Shown: positions 1 through 9,641 of the stretch, piece after piece
How positions within the stretch are numbered: position 1 is the first letter of the stretch
How the letters are laid out: each line of letters starts with the position of its first letter
Source: Novosphingobium sp. Gsoil 351
GTDB lineage: Bacteria; Pseudomonadota; Alphaproteobacteria; Sphingomonadales; Sphingomonadaceae
Assembly (NCBI RefSeq): GCF_009707465.1
Contig: NZ_CP046120.1
Coordinates: forward strand, 2,509,501-2,573,500
DNA length: 64,000 bases
Reading direction: 5' to 3'
Notes under the pieces: generated by a model
Database searches by the model: none
What the model was told of the DNA's origin: nothing
What the model saw: only the letters and a program-made list of their open reading frames with translations
Translations under genes and position numbers: made by a program

Positions 1-2963
1 CGATACTTGGCTAGCCCCGATGATGTGATGAATGCATCGACCTGCGAGGCGATCGTGGTGTTGGCATACTGTACCTTCGGATCGTTGATCCCCGTCGGCA
101 CGTAGAGCAGGTAGCGGGTGCCCGAACCGATGGTCCCGAACACCGTCGATCGCGCCGCTGGATCGCGCATCGTGTAGCTGTAAGGATGGCCCTGGCGGCT
201 TTCGCCGAACAGTCCGATCGTCGTCTTGTAGTCCCCGAAGAACGCGTGGTCGAAGGTCAGATCGCCCTTGAACGCGTACTTTACCTGGTCGTTCGATATT
301 CCGTAAGCCGGGCCGTTGGGATCGAGCGAGACGCCGGCGGCATAGTTCGACCCCGCGGTCGACGAGGTCGCCGGGTTCTGATCCTTGATGTCCTGGTAGG
401 TGAAGCTCGCGCCCAGGTTCAGCCCGAAATCGAAGTCTTTGCGGACCCGGGCGATCGCGACATAGCTGCGGCCCTTCTTCGAATTGGTCAGCAGGATGTC
501 CGAATTGGTGTCAGTGAACGCGGTGATCGGAGTGTAGCGAGCGCGCCCATCGGGGGTGACCAAGCCGTTCGGACGAACCCGCAAGTCGGTGAAGAACACC
601 TGGTTGCGGACCTTCGAATAGAGGATGTCGGCACCGAAGTCCCACCCGCCGCCGAGCGGTCCAAGCTCGTCGGGTTGCCAGTCGGCCGACAGCGTCGCTC
701 GCCATTGCGAGGGCAGCTTGAAGTTTGGATCGAGCGCATTGACTGGCGAGTTGGCCGAGACCGTGCCGCCCAGCAGATAGGCGTTGGCCAAGGCCGGGAT
801 CATCGCGCCGTTGACGTTGGTCAGCACCGCCGCGCCTGTTCCCGCGGGGAGCCCGGTGCCGGTGTAGGTGCCGTTGTTGGCCTGTTGTATCTCGATGGTG
901 TTGGTCAGCACCCCGGTGTTCGAGAAGCTGTTCGAGACATAAACGTCGGGCGTTCCGCCGGCGAAGATGCCCACGCCGCCACGCAGCGACAGCGTCGAGG
1001 TCGGCTTGAAGGTGAAGCCCAGGCGCGGCTGGAACACGCCGAGCCCGTCGAGGTATTTGGTGTTGGAGAAGTTGTATCGGCTGGTGAAGACCGAATTCAG
1101 CGCCGGCTTGCTCTCGCCCCCGTATAGATCATAGCGCGCGCCATACGACAGAGTCAGGATGTCGCTGATCCGCCAGGTATCGCCGATCCCGAAGGCGAAC
1201 GCCTGGTAGCGGAACTTGGCTGCCGCGTCTTCCGGCACCAATGAGGGCACGGCGTTGCCGTAACGGAAGCGCTGGGCGTTGCCGGCCTGGAAGTCGGCGA
1301 TCGAGTCAAAATAATAATCGCCCGACGAGCGTTGCAGGAACGAGTTGAACGTCTTGGTATCCTGGAAATCGGCAAAGATGCGCAGATCGTGGTCGTCGCG
1401 CTGGAGCCGCGCCTGGATTACCCCGCCGTAGGTCTGGTTGTTGAGCGCGTTGGTCTGGCGCGAGACGTCGGGGCCGAAGCTGACCTGGGCAAAGCCGGTG
1501 GGGCAGCTAATGTTGGCGGATGCCGCTGCACCCGCCAATGTGCGGTCCGAGGTCGGCGCGGTGCAAACCTGGAACTGGGCGAAGCCGCGGCCGAGCACCG
1601 GGTCCTGGCCCCGCACGTAGTCCTTGTAGAACGCGCGAACCTCGGTCGAAAACTCGTCGGTCCATTCGGAGTTGAGCTGGAATACTCCGGTGTGGAGACG
1701 GTTCGACTGGACGTAGTCGTTCGACGCCAGGCTCAGCCCCGGGGGTGCGGTGGTGAAGTTGTTGACCCCGATGTTGAGCGCGTCCTTGGCATAGGTATAG
1801 GTCAGCGAGGCGCGCTGGGTGTCCGATAGATTGGCGTCGAGCTTGACGACCAGGCGGTCGTCCTTGTCGCCGGTGCTCTGCAGCACGCCACCGGTGTCGT
1901 AGCCGTACCTGTTCTTGGCGATGGCGGTGATGTTGTCGACCTGGGCTTGGGTCAGCGTCGGGATCTGGGTTCCGGCATTGTTGTCGACCGGGCCCTCGGG
2001 AATCGGCTGGTTGGAGCGGACCCGCTCGCCCGCGATCATGAAGAACAGCTTGTCCTTGATGATCGGGCCGGACAGTTCGGCGCCATAGTTCTTGTAAATG
2101 AAGTTGGGCAGGGTGACCCTGCCGGTCGGAATTCCCGGTCCCGGCTTGGTCTCCTTGCCGGTCAGCTCGTCGGCCGAATAGGCATAGAACCCGGTGCCCT
2201 GGAACTCGTTGGTGCCCGAACGCAGGACGATGTTGATCGATCCGCCCTGGAAGCGGCCCTCGCGGATATCGAACGGCGCGACCTTGGCCTGGAACTGGCC
2301 GATCGCGTCGAACGGGATCGGCGAACGGCGGCTCGGCAAACCGTCGGTGTTGAGCCCGAAGCTGTCGGTAATCGGCACGCCATCGACCGAGAATTTGTTG
2401 TACTTGGAATTTTGCCCGGCGAAGCTGATCGCGCGGCCGCCGGTGGGGGTGTCGTCGAGCCGGGCGAACGGATCGCGGCGCGATAGGTCGCGGATGTCGC
2501 GGTTGACCGAGGCCACGTTCTTGATCTGCTCGATACCCAGTACGGTCACTGGACCTTGGCTAACCGAGCCGGCCCCGGCGAGGCGCCCGGCGCTGACGAT
2601 GATGACGTTGCCGCCGCTTTCGGCGACGAGATCTACCGGCAGGTTATAGGTTTGGGCGGCGACGGTGACGATGTCGGTTACCTGGGCATCATCGTAGCCC
2701 GGCGCGCGGACGGTGACGGTGTAGGTGTCGCCCGCACGCACGCCCGACACGGTGAATCCGCCCGAGGCGGTCGAGGTCGCGGTCGAGACCGCACCGGTGT
2801 TGGTATCGAGCACCTCGACGGTCGCCCCAGCGACGGGGGCGCCGCCGCTCGTCACGGTGCCGGTGATCTGCGAGGTCGTCTCCTGCGCGTGGACCGGGGC
2901 GGCGAGGCCGCAGGCAAGCGAGAGGCTGGCTGCGCCGGCGGCGAGGAAGTACTTGAGCTGCAT
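1..2963 (-). CDS. TonB-dependent receptor, Oar-like, with N-terminal carboxypeptidase-regulatory-like domain (partial: C-terminus beyond window)
   Basis: This is an outer-membrane receptor that probably imports a TonB-energised substrate I cannot identify. Reading from an ATG at 2963 there are 987 open codons to the window edge without a stop. Residues 1-26 form a signal peptide ending in HAQ. Residues about 30-110 are a carboxypeptidase-regulatory-like beta-sandwich (ITGTVTSGGAPVAGATV). A plug domain follows (VTVLGIEQIKNV, then VDGVPITDSFG), then beta-barrel sequence rich in Asn, Tyr and Gly. Near the edge the protein reads YLLYVPTGINDPKVQY, typical of Oar-type receptors, which usually exceed 1,000 residues, so only a short C-terminal part should be missing. 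No transporter or regulator gene adjoins it in the window. Confidence 0.88.
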   Translation of the reverse strand, partial: MQLKYFLAAGAASLSLACGLAAPVHAQETTSQITGTVTSGGAPVAGATVEVLDTNTGAVSTATSTASGGFTVSGVRAGDTYTVTVRAPGYDDAQVTDIVTVAAQTYNLPVDLVAESGGNVIIVSAGRLAGAGSVSQGPVTVLGIEQIKNVASVNRDIRDLSRRDPFARLDDTPTGGRAISFAGQNSKYNKFSVDGVPITDSFGLNTDGLPSRRSPIPFDAIGQFQAKVAPFDIREGRFQGGSINIVLRSGTNEFQGTGFYAYSADELTGKETKPGPGIPTGRVTLPNFIYKNYGAELSGPIIKDKLFFMIAGERVRSNQPIPEGPVDNNAGTQIPTLTQAQVDNITAIAKNRYGYDTGGVLQSTGDKDDRLVVKLDANLSDTQRASLTYTYAKDALNIGVNNFTTAPPGLSLASNDYVQSNRLHTGVFQLNSEWTDEFSTEVRAFYKDYVRGQDPVLGRGFAQFQVCTAPTSDRTLAGAAASANISCPTGFAQVSFGPDVSRQTNALNNQTYGGVIQARLQRDDHDLRIFADFQDTKTFNSFLQRSSGDYYFDSIADFQAGNAQRFRYGNAVPSLVPEDAAAKFRYQAFAFGIGDTWRISDILTLSYGARYDLYGGESKPALNSVFTSRYNFSNTKYLDGLGVFQPRLGFTFKPTSTLSLRGGVGIFAGGTPDVYVSNSFSNTGVLTNTIEIQQANNGTYTGTGLPAGTGAAVLTNVNGAMIPALANAYLLGGTVSANSPVNALDPNFKLPSQWRATLSADWQPDELGPLGGGWDFGADILYSKVRNQVFFTDLRVRPNGLVTPDGRARYTPITAFTDTNSDILLTNSKKGRSYVAIARVRKDFDFGLNLGASFTYQDIKDQNPATSSTAGSNYAAGVSLDPNGPAYGISNDQVKYAFKGDLTFDHAFFGDYKTTIGLFGESRQGHPYSYTMRDPAARSTVFGTIGSGTRYLLYVPTGINDPKVQYANTTIASQVDAFITSSGLAKY

Positions 2964-3339
2964 GTCGTCGAACCCCAATTTGCCGGTGCACCCGGCGACC
3001 CGTCGGAAAATTTTGTAAATCCTGCGCGCGACTCGCATCCGAGCACGCCCGCCAAGGCTCTTACAAAGACACTGGGTTCCCCTGAAACGCGATTTGTGAC
3101 GCGCTGTTGACAGCTCAAACCCGATCAACGCTTGGGACGAACCCGCGGGCAAGTCTGTTGCTTCGCAGAATGGATTTGAATCCGATTGTTACAGAACCAG
3201 CCGGCCCCGGCCGCGGGATTGGCGGATTTCGGCGCATTCGGAGCCGGCGCGCGAATTTTGCCGCACTGCGGCATTTTTACAACGCTGTCAGCAGTCGCGA
3301 GAGCCTGACATTGCCGTTCCGGCCCGCTACCACCCCGCC
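2964..3339. other. Intergenic region between divergent TonB receptor and cation exporter genes
   Basis: These 376 bases separate two divergent genes and must hold both promoters. I see no convincing gene. A small hairpin, GCCGC-ACT-GCGGC followed by ATTTTT near 3258-3280, resembles a weak terminator but has no gene ending before it. A TTGACA at about 3107 lacks a good -10 box at proper spacing. I could not assign promoters with confidence. Confidence 0.4.
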
Positions 3340-4281
3340 ATGGGCGCTCATCACGATCACGGGCAAAGGCAAGGGCGCGGGCACAGGCACGGCCACGAGC
3401 ACGGCGCGGCGTCGTCGGGCCATGGCCGCGCGTTTGCGCTGGGCGTGATCCTAAACACCGGATTCGTTCTGCTCGAGGCGGGGATGGGAATCGTCTCGGG
3501 CTCGATGGCGCTGGTCGCCGATGCCGGGCACAACCTTTCGGACGTGCTCGGATTGCTCATCGCCTGGGGCGCCAGCGTGCTCGCCGCGCGGCCGCCGAGC
3601 GAGCGCTTCACCTATGGCTTCAAGTCCAGCTCAATCCTGGCGGCGCTGGCCAACGCGGCGCTGCTGCTGGCGGCGCTAGGCGCGATCCTGGTCGAAACGC
3701 TCCGCCGCCTGGGCGATCCGCAGCCGGTCGCGGGCGAGACGATGATCGCGGTCGCCGCCGCCGGGATCGTGGTCAACACCGCCACCGCGCTGCTGTTCCT
3801 GCGCGGGCGCAAGACCGATCTCAACATCCGCGGCGCGTTCCTCCACATGGCCGCAGACGCCGCGGTCAGCGCGGGCGTGGTCGCGGCCGGGCTGCTGGTG
3901 GTGTGGACCGGCCGGTCGTGGATCGATCCGGTCACCGGCCTGGCCATCGTCGCGGTGATCGCTTGGGGCACCTGGGGGCTGCTCAAGGATGCCGTGAAGA
4001 TGGCGCTGCTCGCGGTGCCGGAAGGGATCGACGAAGCCCAGGTGCGCGCGTTCCTGGCCGCGCGGCCGGGGGTGAGCGCGGTCCACGACCTGCATATCTG
4101 GCCGATGAGCACCACCGAAACCGCGCTCACCGCGCACCTGGTGGTCCCCGCCGGGCATCCCGGCGACGGGTTCCTCAACGCCCTGGCGCACGACCTGATG
4201 CACGATTTCGGAATCGGCCACGCGACGGTCCAGGTGGAGACGCAGGCGGAGTGCGCGCTGGAACCGGCGGGGGTGGTCTGA
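3340..4281 (+). CDS. Cation diffusion facilitator family transporter (CzcD/ZitB type)
   Basis: This inner-membrane antiporter probably exports Zn2+ and related divalent cations in exchange for protons. The 313-residue protein opens with a His-rich cytoplasmic tail (about ten His in residues 4-28), followed by six membrane segments between about 32 and 215 and a C-terminal cytoplasmic domain. Two HxxxD metal-site motifs are visible, HNLSD in the second helix and HMAAD in the fifth; this His-Asp pattern is typical of zinc-selective ZitB/CzcD exporters. The C-terminal domain contains HDLHIWPMSTTETALTAH, a conserved CDF signature. It stands alone, 64 bases from the convergent clpX end. Family assignment is firm; exact metal is inferred. 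Confidence 0.93.
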   Translation: MGAHHDHGQRQGRGHRHGHEHGAASSGHGRAFALGVILNTGFVLLEAGMGIVSGSMALVADAGHNLSDVLGLLIAWGASVLAARPPSERFTYGFKSSSILAALANAALLLAALGAILVETLRRLGDPQPVAGETMIAVAAAGIVVNTATALLFLRGRKTDLNIRGAFLHMAADAAVSAGVVAAGLLVVWTGRSWIDPVTGLAIVAVIAWGTWGLLKDAVKMALLAVPEGIDEAQVRAFLAARPGVSAVHDLHIWPMSTTETALTAHLVVPAGHPGDGFLNALAHDLMHDFGIGHATVQVETQAECALEPAGVV

Positions 4282-4345
4282 ACGCCGCCGACGGATGAGT
4301 TGGCCCAATCCTCCCCGTCGCGAAGCAACGCGGAGTAGAAGCGAA

Positions 4346-5608
<1,263 letters not shown>

Positions 5609-5746
5609 CTTCGATCCTGTGGCGCCCGCGAAGGGCAAGACTCGGCGACTGTAGTCACCAACCGCATTTAATCAACATACGGCGCACGCCGCGCCAGCTT
5701 CGCCGTCCTAGCGACAACACCTTTCGCCGGGCTGAAGCGCCAGCCT

Positions 5747-6473
5747 TTACGCTTCCTTGCCGTCCTTGGCGTCCTTGGCGTCCTTGGCGTCCTCGCCGTC
5801 CTTGTCGCTCGCCGGGCGCGATTCGAAGACCTTGTCGACGATCCCGAAGTCCCTGGCCTCGTCGGCCTCGAGGAAGGTGTCGCGATCGAGCGCTTTCTCG
5901 ATCTCGTCGAGCGACTTGCCGGTGTATTTGACATAGAGCGAATTCAGCCGCTCGCGCAGGCGGAGAATCTCGCGCGCCTGGATCTGGATGTCGCTGGCCA
6001 TGCCGCGCGCCCCGCCCGACGGCTGGTGGACCATGATCCGCGCGTTGGGCAGCGCGATCCGCATCCCCGGCTCTCCCGCGGCGAGCAGGAAGCTTGCCCA
6101 TGCTTGCGGCCTGGCCGATGCACACGGTCGAGACCCGCGGGCGGATGTATTGCATCGTATCGTGGATCGCCATGCCGGCGGTGACCACCCCGCCTGGCGA
6201 GTTGATGTACATCGAGATGTCCTTGGAGGGGTTCTCGCTTTCCAGGAACAGCAACTGGGCGACGATCAGTGAGGCCATCTGGTCCTCGACCTCGCCGGTC
6301 ACGAACACGATGCGTTCGCGCAGCATCCGGCTGAAGATATCGAAGCTGCGCTCGCCGCGGCTGGTGTTCTCGATCACCATCGGCACCAGCGCGCCGGTGA
6401 TCGGATCGCGGGTGAACTGGCCCTGGGTGCCGTAGCGTGAACCGTGGGCGTCGCCGCCGAACAGGTCGATCAT
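5747..6473 (-). CDS. clpP: ATP-dependent Clp protease proteolytic subunit ClpP (single-base frameshift in this sequence)
   Basis: ClpP is the serine peptidase core of ClpXP. The first frame runs from ATG 6473 through the nucleophile motif GQAASMG, then fails; the rest ([22 protein letters not shown] onward, including the catalytic His) continues in another frame to 5747. Removing one base from the TT pair at 6094-6095 restores [19 protein letters not shown], as in alphaproteobacterial ClpP, and gives about 241 residues. ClpP is commonly essential in this class, so a sequencing error is more likely than a real mutation. The C-terminus has an unusual charged tail of repeated Asp-Ala-Lys. A heat-shock-like promoter candidate lies just upstream. 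Confidence 0.9.
5762..5788. repeat. Tandem 9-bp repeat encoding the ClpP Asp-Ala-Lys tail
   Basis: Three perfect copies of GTCCTTGGC follow one another and degenerate copies flank them to about 5810. Read on the minus strand they encode DAKDAKDAK in the C-terminal tail of ClpP. Such an array can vary in copy number through slippage. Confidence 0.8.
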
Positions 6474-6830
6474 GAAGAAATGCCCTCTCGTCTCGATTGG
6501 CGGCTTATGTCGCGACGCAGCGCGGGGAGTTCAAGAGCGTTAACCGCTTGGCGGCTATTGAATGCACCGCTCTTTTCATTTGGCGGCGAAACCGCAAGGT
6601 CCGCCAGCCTAGGCTGCGAGACTCGCCCGTTTCGAAGCGGAATGAATCGGTACGAATTGGCCATCACCTCATCGTGCAAAATGCACCGCTCCCCGAGAAA
6701 TTCTCGGAAAGCTCCATTTTGGATGATGAAAGTTGCATGGTTGACTTGCCGTTGTCATAACTGTTTAGGAAGACGTTCTACGTCTGGGTAAAGGGACCGC
6801 GGCGATTGCCGTTTTAAGGAGGGAAAATCG
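6474..6830. other. Intergenic region between divergent clpP and a small membrane protein gene
   Basis: These 357 bases hold the clpP promoter region and that of the small gene at 6831. A perfect 15-base palindrome, CCGAGAAATTCTCGG, lies at 6693-6707 and could be an operator or a hairpin. A TTGACT near 6740 is a possible -35 box for the rightward gene. I see no open frame with convincing coding character. Confidence 0.4.
6505..6535 (-). promoter_or_regulatory. Candidate heat-shock (RpoH) promoter of clpP
   Basis: On the minus strand CTTGAA (6535-6530) is followed after 17 bases by CGACATAA (6512-6505), about 30 bases before the clpP ATG. This resembles the alphaproteobacterial sigma-32 pattern (CTTGAA, then a CCATAT-like -10). 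Position and the known heat-shock control of clpP support it; the -10 match is imperfect. Confidence 0.38.
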
Positions 6831-7031
6831 ATGCGTATCAGGAATACTTTTGCGGCTGCTGCTGGTTTTTTCGCAACCGCCGCGCCGGCGCTCGCACGGG
6901 CCACGGCTCCGCTCGAAGGCGCGAGCGAGATGGGTGGCATGTCGACGCTGCTGATCGTCGCGCTGGTGGTTGCGCTCGGCGTGGGCATCTTCCTGATCGT
7001 GGACGACAACAACAAGCCCGACAGCCCGTAA
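6831..7031 (+). CDS. Small predicted secreted or membrane protein of unknown function
   Basis: The 66-residue product starts at an ATG preceded by a very strong ribosome-binding site (AAGGAGG, about eight bases upstream), which argues for real and high expression. Residues 1-22 look like a signal peptide ending ALA-R; residues about 37-57 form a hydrophobic helix (STLLIVALVVALGVGIFLIV), and the C-terminus is acidic and polar (DDNNKPDSP). It may be a one-helix membrane protein after signal removal. A strong terminator follows directly, so it is a single-gene transcript. I recognise no named family, and function is unknown. Confidence 0.7.
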   Translation: MRIRNTFAAAAGFFATAAPALARATAPLEGASEMGGMSTLLIVALVVALGVGIFLIVDDNNKPDSP

Positions 7032-7072
7032 TCGCGGCGAACGCCATTCCGGCGCCAGCGCGCGCCGGCAAC

Positions 7073-7103
7073 AAAAAAGGCGGGGAGCGGTCCCCGCCTT
7101 TTT
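7073..7103. terminator. Bidirectional rho-independent terminator
   Basis: An A-tract, GGCGGGGA, a GCGG loop, TCCCCGCC and a T-tract form a perfect hairpin with A/T runs on both sides. It sits between the convergent small gene ending at 7031 and tig ending at 7129 and can serve both. Confidence 0.92.
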
Positions 7104-7128
7104 CGTATCGGCTGGCCCGTCGGCCCGG

Positions 7129-8685
7129 TCAGGCCTTCTTCGCGGCCGGCTTCTTGTTCGCCGGGGCGGGCTTGTCTTCATTGGCGGCCACCGGCGCGGC
7201 GGCCGAGGCCTTCTTGGCCGCAGGCTTCTTGGCGGGCGCGGGCGCCTTCGCAGGCGCAGGCTCGGGTGCTGGCTCGGCCTCGGCCTTGGCTGCCTTTTTC
7301 GCGGGAGCCTTGGCCGCGTTCTTGGCCTTCGCCGGCTTGGCCGCGACGGCGGGAGTTTCGTCCGCCTCGATCGCGGCCTGCAATTCCTCGCGGGTCACCT
7401 GGCGTTCGCTGACTTCGGCCTTGTCGAACAGGAAGTCGACGACCTTGTCCTCGTACAGCGGGGCGCGCAGCTGCGCGGCGGCGAGCGCGTTCGAGCGGAT
7501 GTACTCGACGAACCGGTCGCGATCCTCGTCGCGATACTGGCGCGCGGCCTGCTGGATCAGCATCTCCATCTCCTGCGGCGAAACCTGGACGCCATTGGCC
7601 TGGCCGATCTCCGAGAGGAGCAGCCCGAGGCGGACCCGGCGCACCGCGATCGCGCGGTAGTCGTCCTTGTCGCCCTCGATCTCGAGCCGGGCCGCTGCGG
7701 GATCGTCCTCGCCCGCGGCTTCCTGCTGGAGCTGCTGCCAGATCTGCTCGAATTCGGCCTCGACCATCGACGGCGGCACGTCGAAATCGTGCGCCGCGGC
7801 GAGCTGGTCGAGCAGCGCGCGCTTCATCGCGGTGCGGGTGAGCCCGGCGGTCTCCTGCTCGAGCTGGCCGCGCAGCAGGCCCTGCAACTGCTCGAGGCTT
7901 TCGAGGCCGAGCGACTTGGCGAATTCGTCGTCGAGCTTGGCTTCGCCTTCGACCTTCACATCCTTGACCGTCACGTCGAACGTGACCGCCTTGCCCTTGA
8001 GGTTTTCGGCCGGGTAATCGGCGGGGAAGGTCACGTCGATGACCCGGTCCTCGCCCGCCTTCATGCCGACGAGCTGTTCTTCGAAGCCGGGGATGAAGCG
8101 GCCCGCGCCGAGTTCGAGCGGGGTGTCCTCGCCGGCCCCGCCCTCGAACGGCACGCCGTCGAGCTTGCCGAGGAAGTCGATCACCACCTGGTCGCCGGTC
8201 GCGGCCTTCTTGCCCTTCTTGGCCGCGACGAAGCTCTTCTGGCCCGAAGCGATCTTGGCGACCGCCTCGGTCACCTCGGCATCGCTCACCGGCACGGTCA
8301 GCTTTTCCAGCTTGAGCCCGGTGATGTCGGGGGCGGCGATCTCGGGCAGCACTTCCAGCGCGACCGCCAGTTCGGCGTCCTTGCCCTCTTCATAGCCTTC
8401 GCCCAGGGCGACTTCGGGCTGCATTGCGGGGCGCAGGTTGTTGTCGCGGACCAGCTTGTCCATCGCCTCGCGGATTGCGGCGTTGAGCACATCCTGGTGG
8501 AGCGCGGCGCCGTGCATCTTGCGGACGAGATTGGCGGGCACCTTGCCCGGACGGAAACCGGGCATCTTGACCTGCGGGGCGATCTTCTTGACTTCGCCAT
8601 CGATCCGCGCGGCAATCTCCTTGGCGGGAATGGTCACCGCGAAGGCGCGCTTGAGGCCATCGCTGGCGGTTTCGGCAATCTGCAT
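7129..8685 (-). CDS. tig: Trigger factor (ribosome-associated chaperone and peptidyl-prolyl isomerase) with long Ala/Lys/Pro tail
   Basis: Trigger factor binds the ribosome exit tunnel and folds nascent chains. The protein begins MQIAETASDGLKRAF; the ribosome-binding domain includes MPGFRPGKVPANLV, followed by the FKBP-type isomerase domain (GDQVVIDFLGKLDG, then FIPGFEEQLVGMK) and the alpha-helical chaperone domain. I set the start at 8685 because upstream in-frame codons run into the tRNA gene. At 518 residues it is longer than the usual 430-450: the last 75 or so residues are a low-complexity Ala/Lys/Pro tail resembling histone H1. It follows tRNA-Leu on the same strand, 45 bases downstream. 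Confidence 0.95.
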   Translation of the reverse strand: MQIAETASDGLKRAFAVTIPAKEIAARIDGEVKKIAPQVKMPGFRPGKVPANLVRKMHGAALHQDVLNAAIREAMDKLVRDNNLRPAMQPEVALGEGYEEGKDAELAVALEVLPEIAAPDITGLKLEKLTVPVSDAEVTEAVAKIASGQKSFVAAKKGKKAATGDQVVIDFLGKLDGVPFEGGAGEDTPLELGAGRFIPGFEEQLVGMKAGEDRVIDVTFPADYPAENLKGKAVTFDVTVKDVKVEGEAKLDDEFAKSLGLESLEQLQGLLRGQLEQETAGLTRTAMKRALLDQLAAAHDFDVPPSMVEAEFEQIWQQLQQEAAGEDDPAAARLEIEGDKDDYRAIAVRRVRLGLLLSEIGQANGVQVSPQEMEMLIQQAARQYRDEDRDRFVEYIRSNALAAAQLRAPLYEDKVVDFLFDKAEVSERQVTREELQAAIEADETPAVAAKPAKAKNAAKAPAKKAAKAEAEPAPEPAPAKAPAPAKKPAAKKASAAAPVAANEDKPAPANKKPAAKKA

Positions 8686-8730
8686 GTCGTCAAAGCTTTC
8701 CGTATCATCCAGCCTGGCGGATGGCGGTGA

Positions 8731-8815
8731 TGGTGCGGGCGAAGGGACTCGAACCCCCACATCCGAAGATACCAGAACCTAAATCTGGCGCGTCTACCAG
8801 TTCCGCCACGCCCGC
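8731..8815 (-). tRNA. tRNA-Leu (anticodon TAG)
   Basis: The minus strand folds as an 85-base class II tRNA. The acceptor stem pairs GCGGGCG with CGCCCGC, followed by A and an encoded CCA at 8733-8731. The anticodon stem CCAGA/TCTGG encloses TTTAGGT, giving anticodon TAG, which reads CUA and other CUN leucine codons. The T arm contains GGTTCGAGTCC. A long variable arm fits leucine. It lies just upstream of tig and may be co-transcribed with it. Confidence 0.96.
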
Positions 8816-8883
8816 TCAGGTCGCGAAATGAACGGCGGCCTCTATCGGCAGTTCCCGCAAAGGGCAAGGCGGATGACGGGCGC

Positions 8884-8909
8884 GGAACGAAGCGCGCGGA
8901 CGGCACGTT
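8884..8909 (+). promoter_or_regulatory. Predicted EcfG-type (general stress) promoter
   Basis: GGAAC at 8884-8888 is followed after 17 bases by CGTT at 8906-8909, an exact match to the alphaproteobacterial EcfG consensus GGAAC-N16/17-CGTT. The start codon of the next gene lies 28 bases downstream. The same window encodes EcfG itself. Confidence 0.6.
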
Positions 8910-8937
8910 TAACGCGGGTAGAGAGGAGGCTGATGCC

Positions 8938-9129
8938 ATGTCCGACCCGAAACAGCCGCAGATGCCGCGCCCCGACATCATCGAACCGCAATCGCCGCAG
9001 GAAAGCCCTGCGCACCAGACCCCCAGCGAGCAGCCGATGCAGCAGCCCGACGAAGTCCAGCCCAGCCAGCCCGACCAGATCCAGCCCGATTCGGCGCCCA
9101 GCGAAGTGCCGGAGATTCCCGGGAACTAG
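8938..9129 (+). CDS. Small Pro/Gln/Ser-rich disordered protein, predicted general stress gene
   Basis: The 63-residue product is almost entirely Pro, Gln, Ser, Asp and Glu with repeated QP and PS pairs, no hydrophobic core and no cysteine, so it is probably intrinsically disordered. The ATG at 8938 is preceded by GAGGAGG about seven bases upstream. An EcfG-type promoter lies 28 bases before the start, which suggests induction in general stress. It is followed after 15 bases by the START-like gene on the same strand, so the two may be co-transcribed. I recognise no family and assign no function. Confidence 0.65.
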   Translation: MSDPKQPQMPRPDIIEPQSPQESPAHQTPSEQPMQQPDEVQPSQPDQIQPDSAPSEVPEIPGN

Positions 9130-9144
9130 GCGCGAGGGGCGACG

Positions 9145-9603
9145 ATGGACCTGAAGTTCACGGTGTTCGCAATCGTCTCGCGCCCGGCGGCCGAGGTGTT
9201 CGATGCGGTCGCCGATCCGGCGAAACTGTCTGCCTATTTCACCACCGGCGGCGCGGTCGGGCGGCTGGAGGCGGGCAAGACCGTGCAATGGGACTTCGCC
9301 GACTTCCCCGGCGCGTTCCCGGTCGACGTGGTCGAGGCAGTGCCGAACGAGCGCATCGTCCTGCGCTGGGGCCGCAACGAGGACCGCAAGCCGACCGGCG
9401 AGACCAACCCGGTGACCTTCACCTTCACTCCGCTCGACGGCGACACCCGCACCAAGGTCGAGATCGCCGAGTCAGGCTGGAGCGAAACCCAGGCCGGGCT
9501 CGACGCCAGCTATGGCAACTGCATGGGCTGGTCGCAGATGCTGTCGGCGCTCAAGGCGTGGGTCGAGCACGGGGTCGTGCTGCGGGAGGGGATGTACAAA
9601 TAG
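9145..9603 (+). CDS. SRPBCC/AHSA1-domain (START-like) protein
   Basis: This 152-residue protein has the helix-grip fold of the activator-of-Hsp90-ATPase homologue 1 family. Supporting features are the opening strand followed by RPAAEVFDAVADPAKLSAYF, the central NERIVLRWG strand, TFTFTPLDGDTRTKVEI, and a long C-terminal helix (GWSQMLSALKAWVEHG). The fold binds hydrophobic ligands, but the bacterial members are mostly uncharacterised. It starts 15 bases after a predicted stress-induced small gene on the same strand and could share its promoter. The assignment to the fold is firm and the function is not known. Confidence 0.85.
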   Translation: MDLKFTVFAIVSRPAAEVFDAVADPAKLSAYFTTGGAVGRLEAGKTVQWDFADFPGAFPVDVVEAVPNERIVLRWGRNEDRKPTGETNPVTFTFTPLDGDTRTKVEIAESGWSETQAGLDASYGNCMGWSQMLSALKAWVEHGVVLREGMYK

Positions 9604-9641
9604 GACAGACCTGCAGTCCGCAAGCCGCATCTCTTGCGCTG

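Noticed and set aside
186..2486. Several plus-strand frames of 150-310 codons
   Set aside because: They are antisense to the TonB receptor, whose frame is open for 987 codons with signal peptide, plug and barrel features.
6064..6100. Programmed ribosomal frameshift in clpP
   Set aside because: There is no slippery heptamer or downstream pseudoknot, and similar breaks occur in five other genes in the same assembly.
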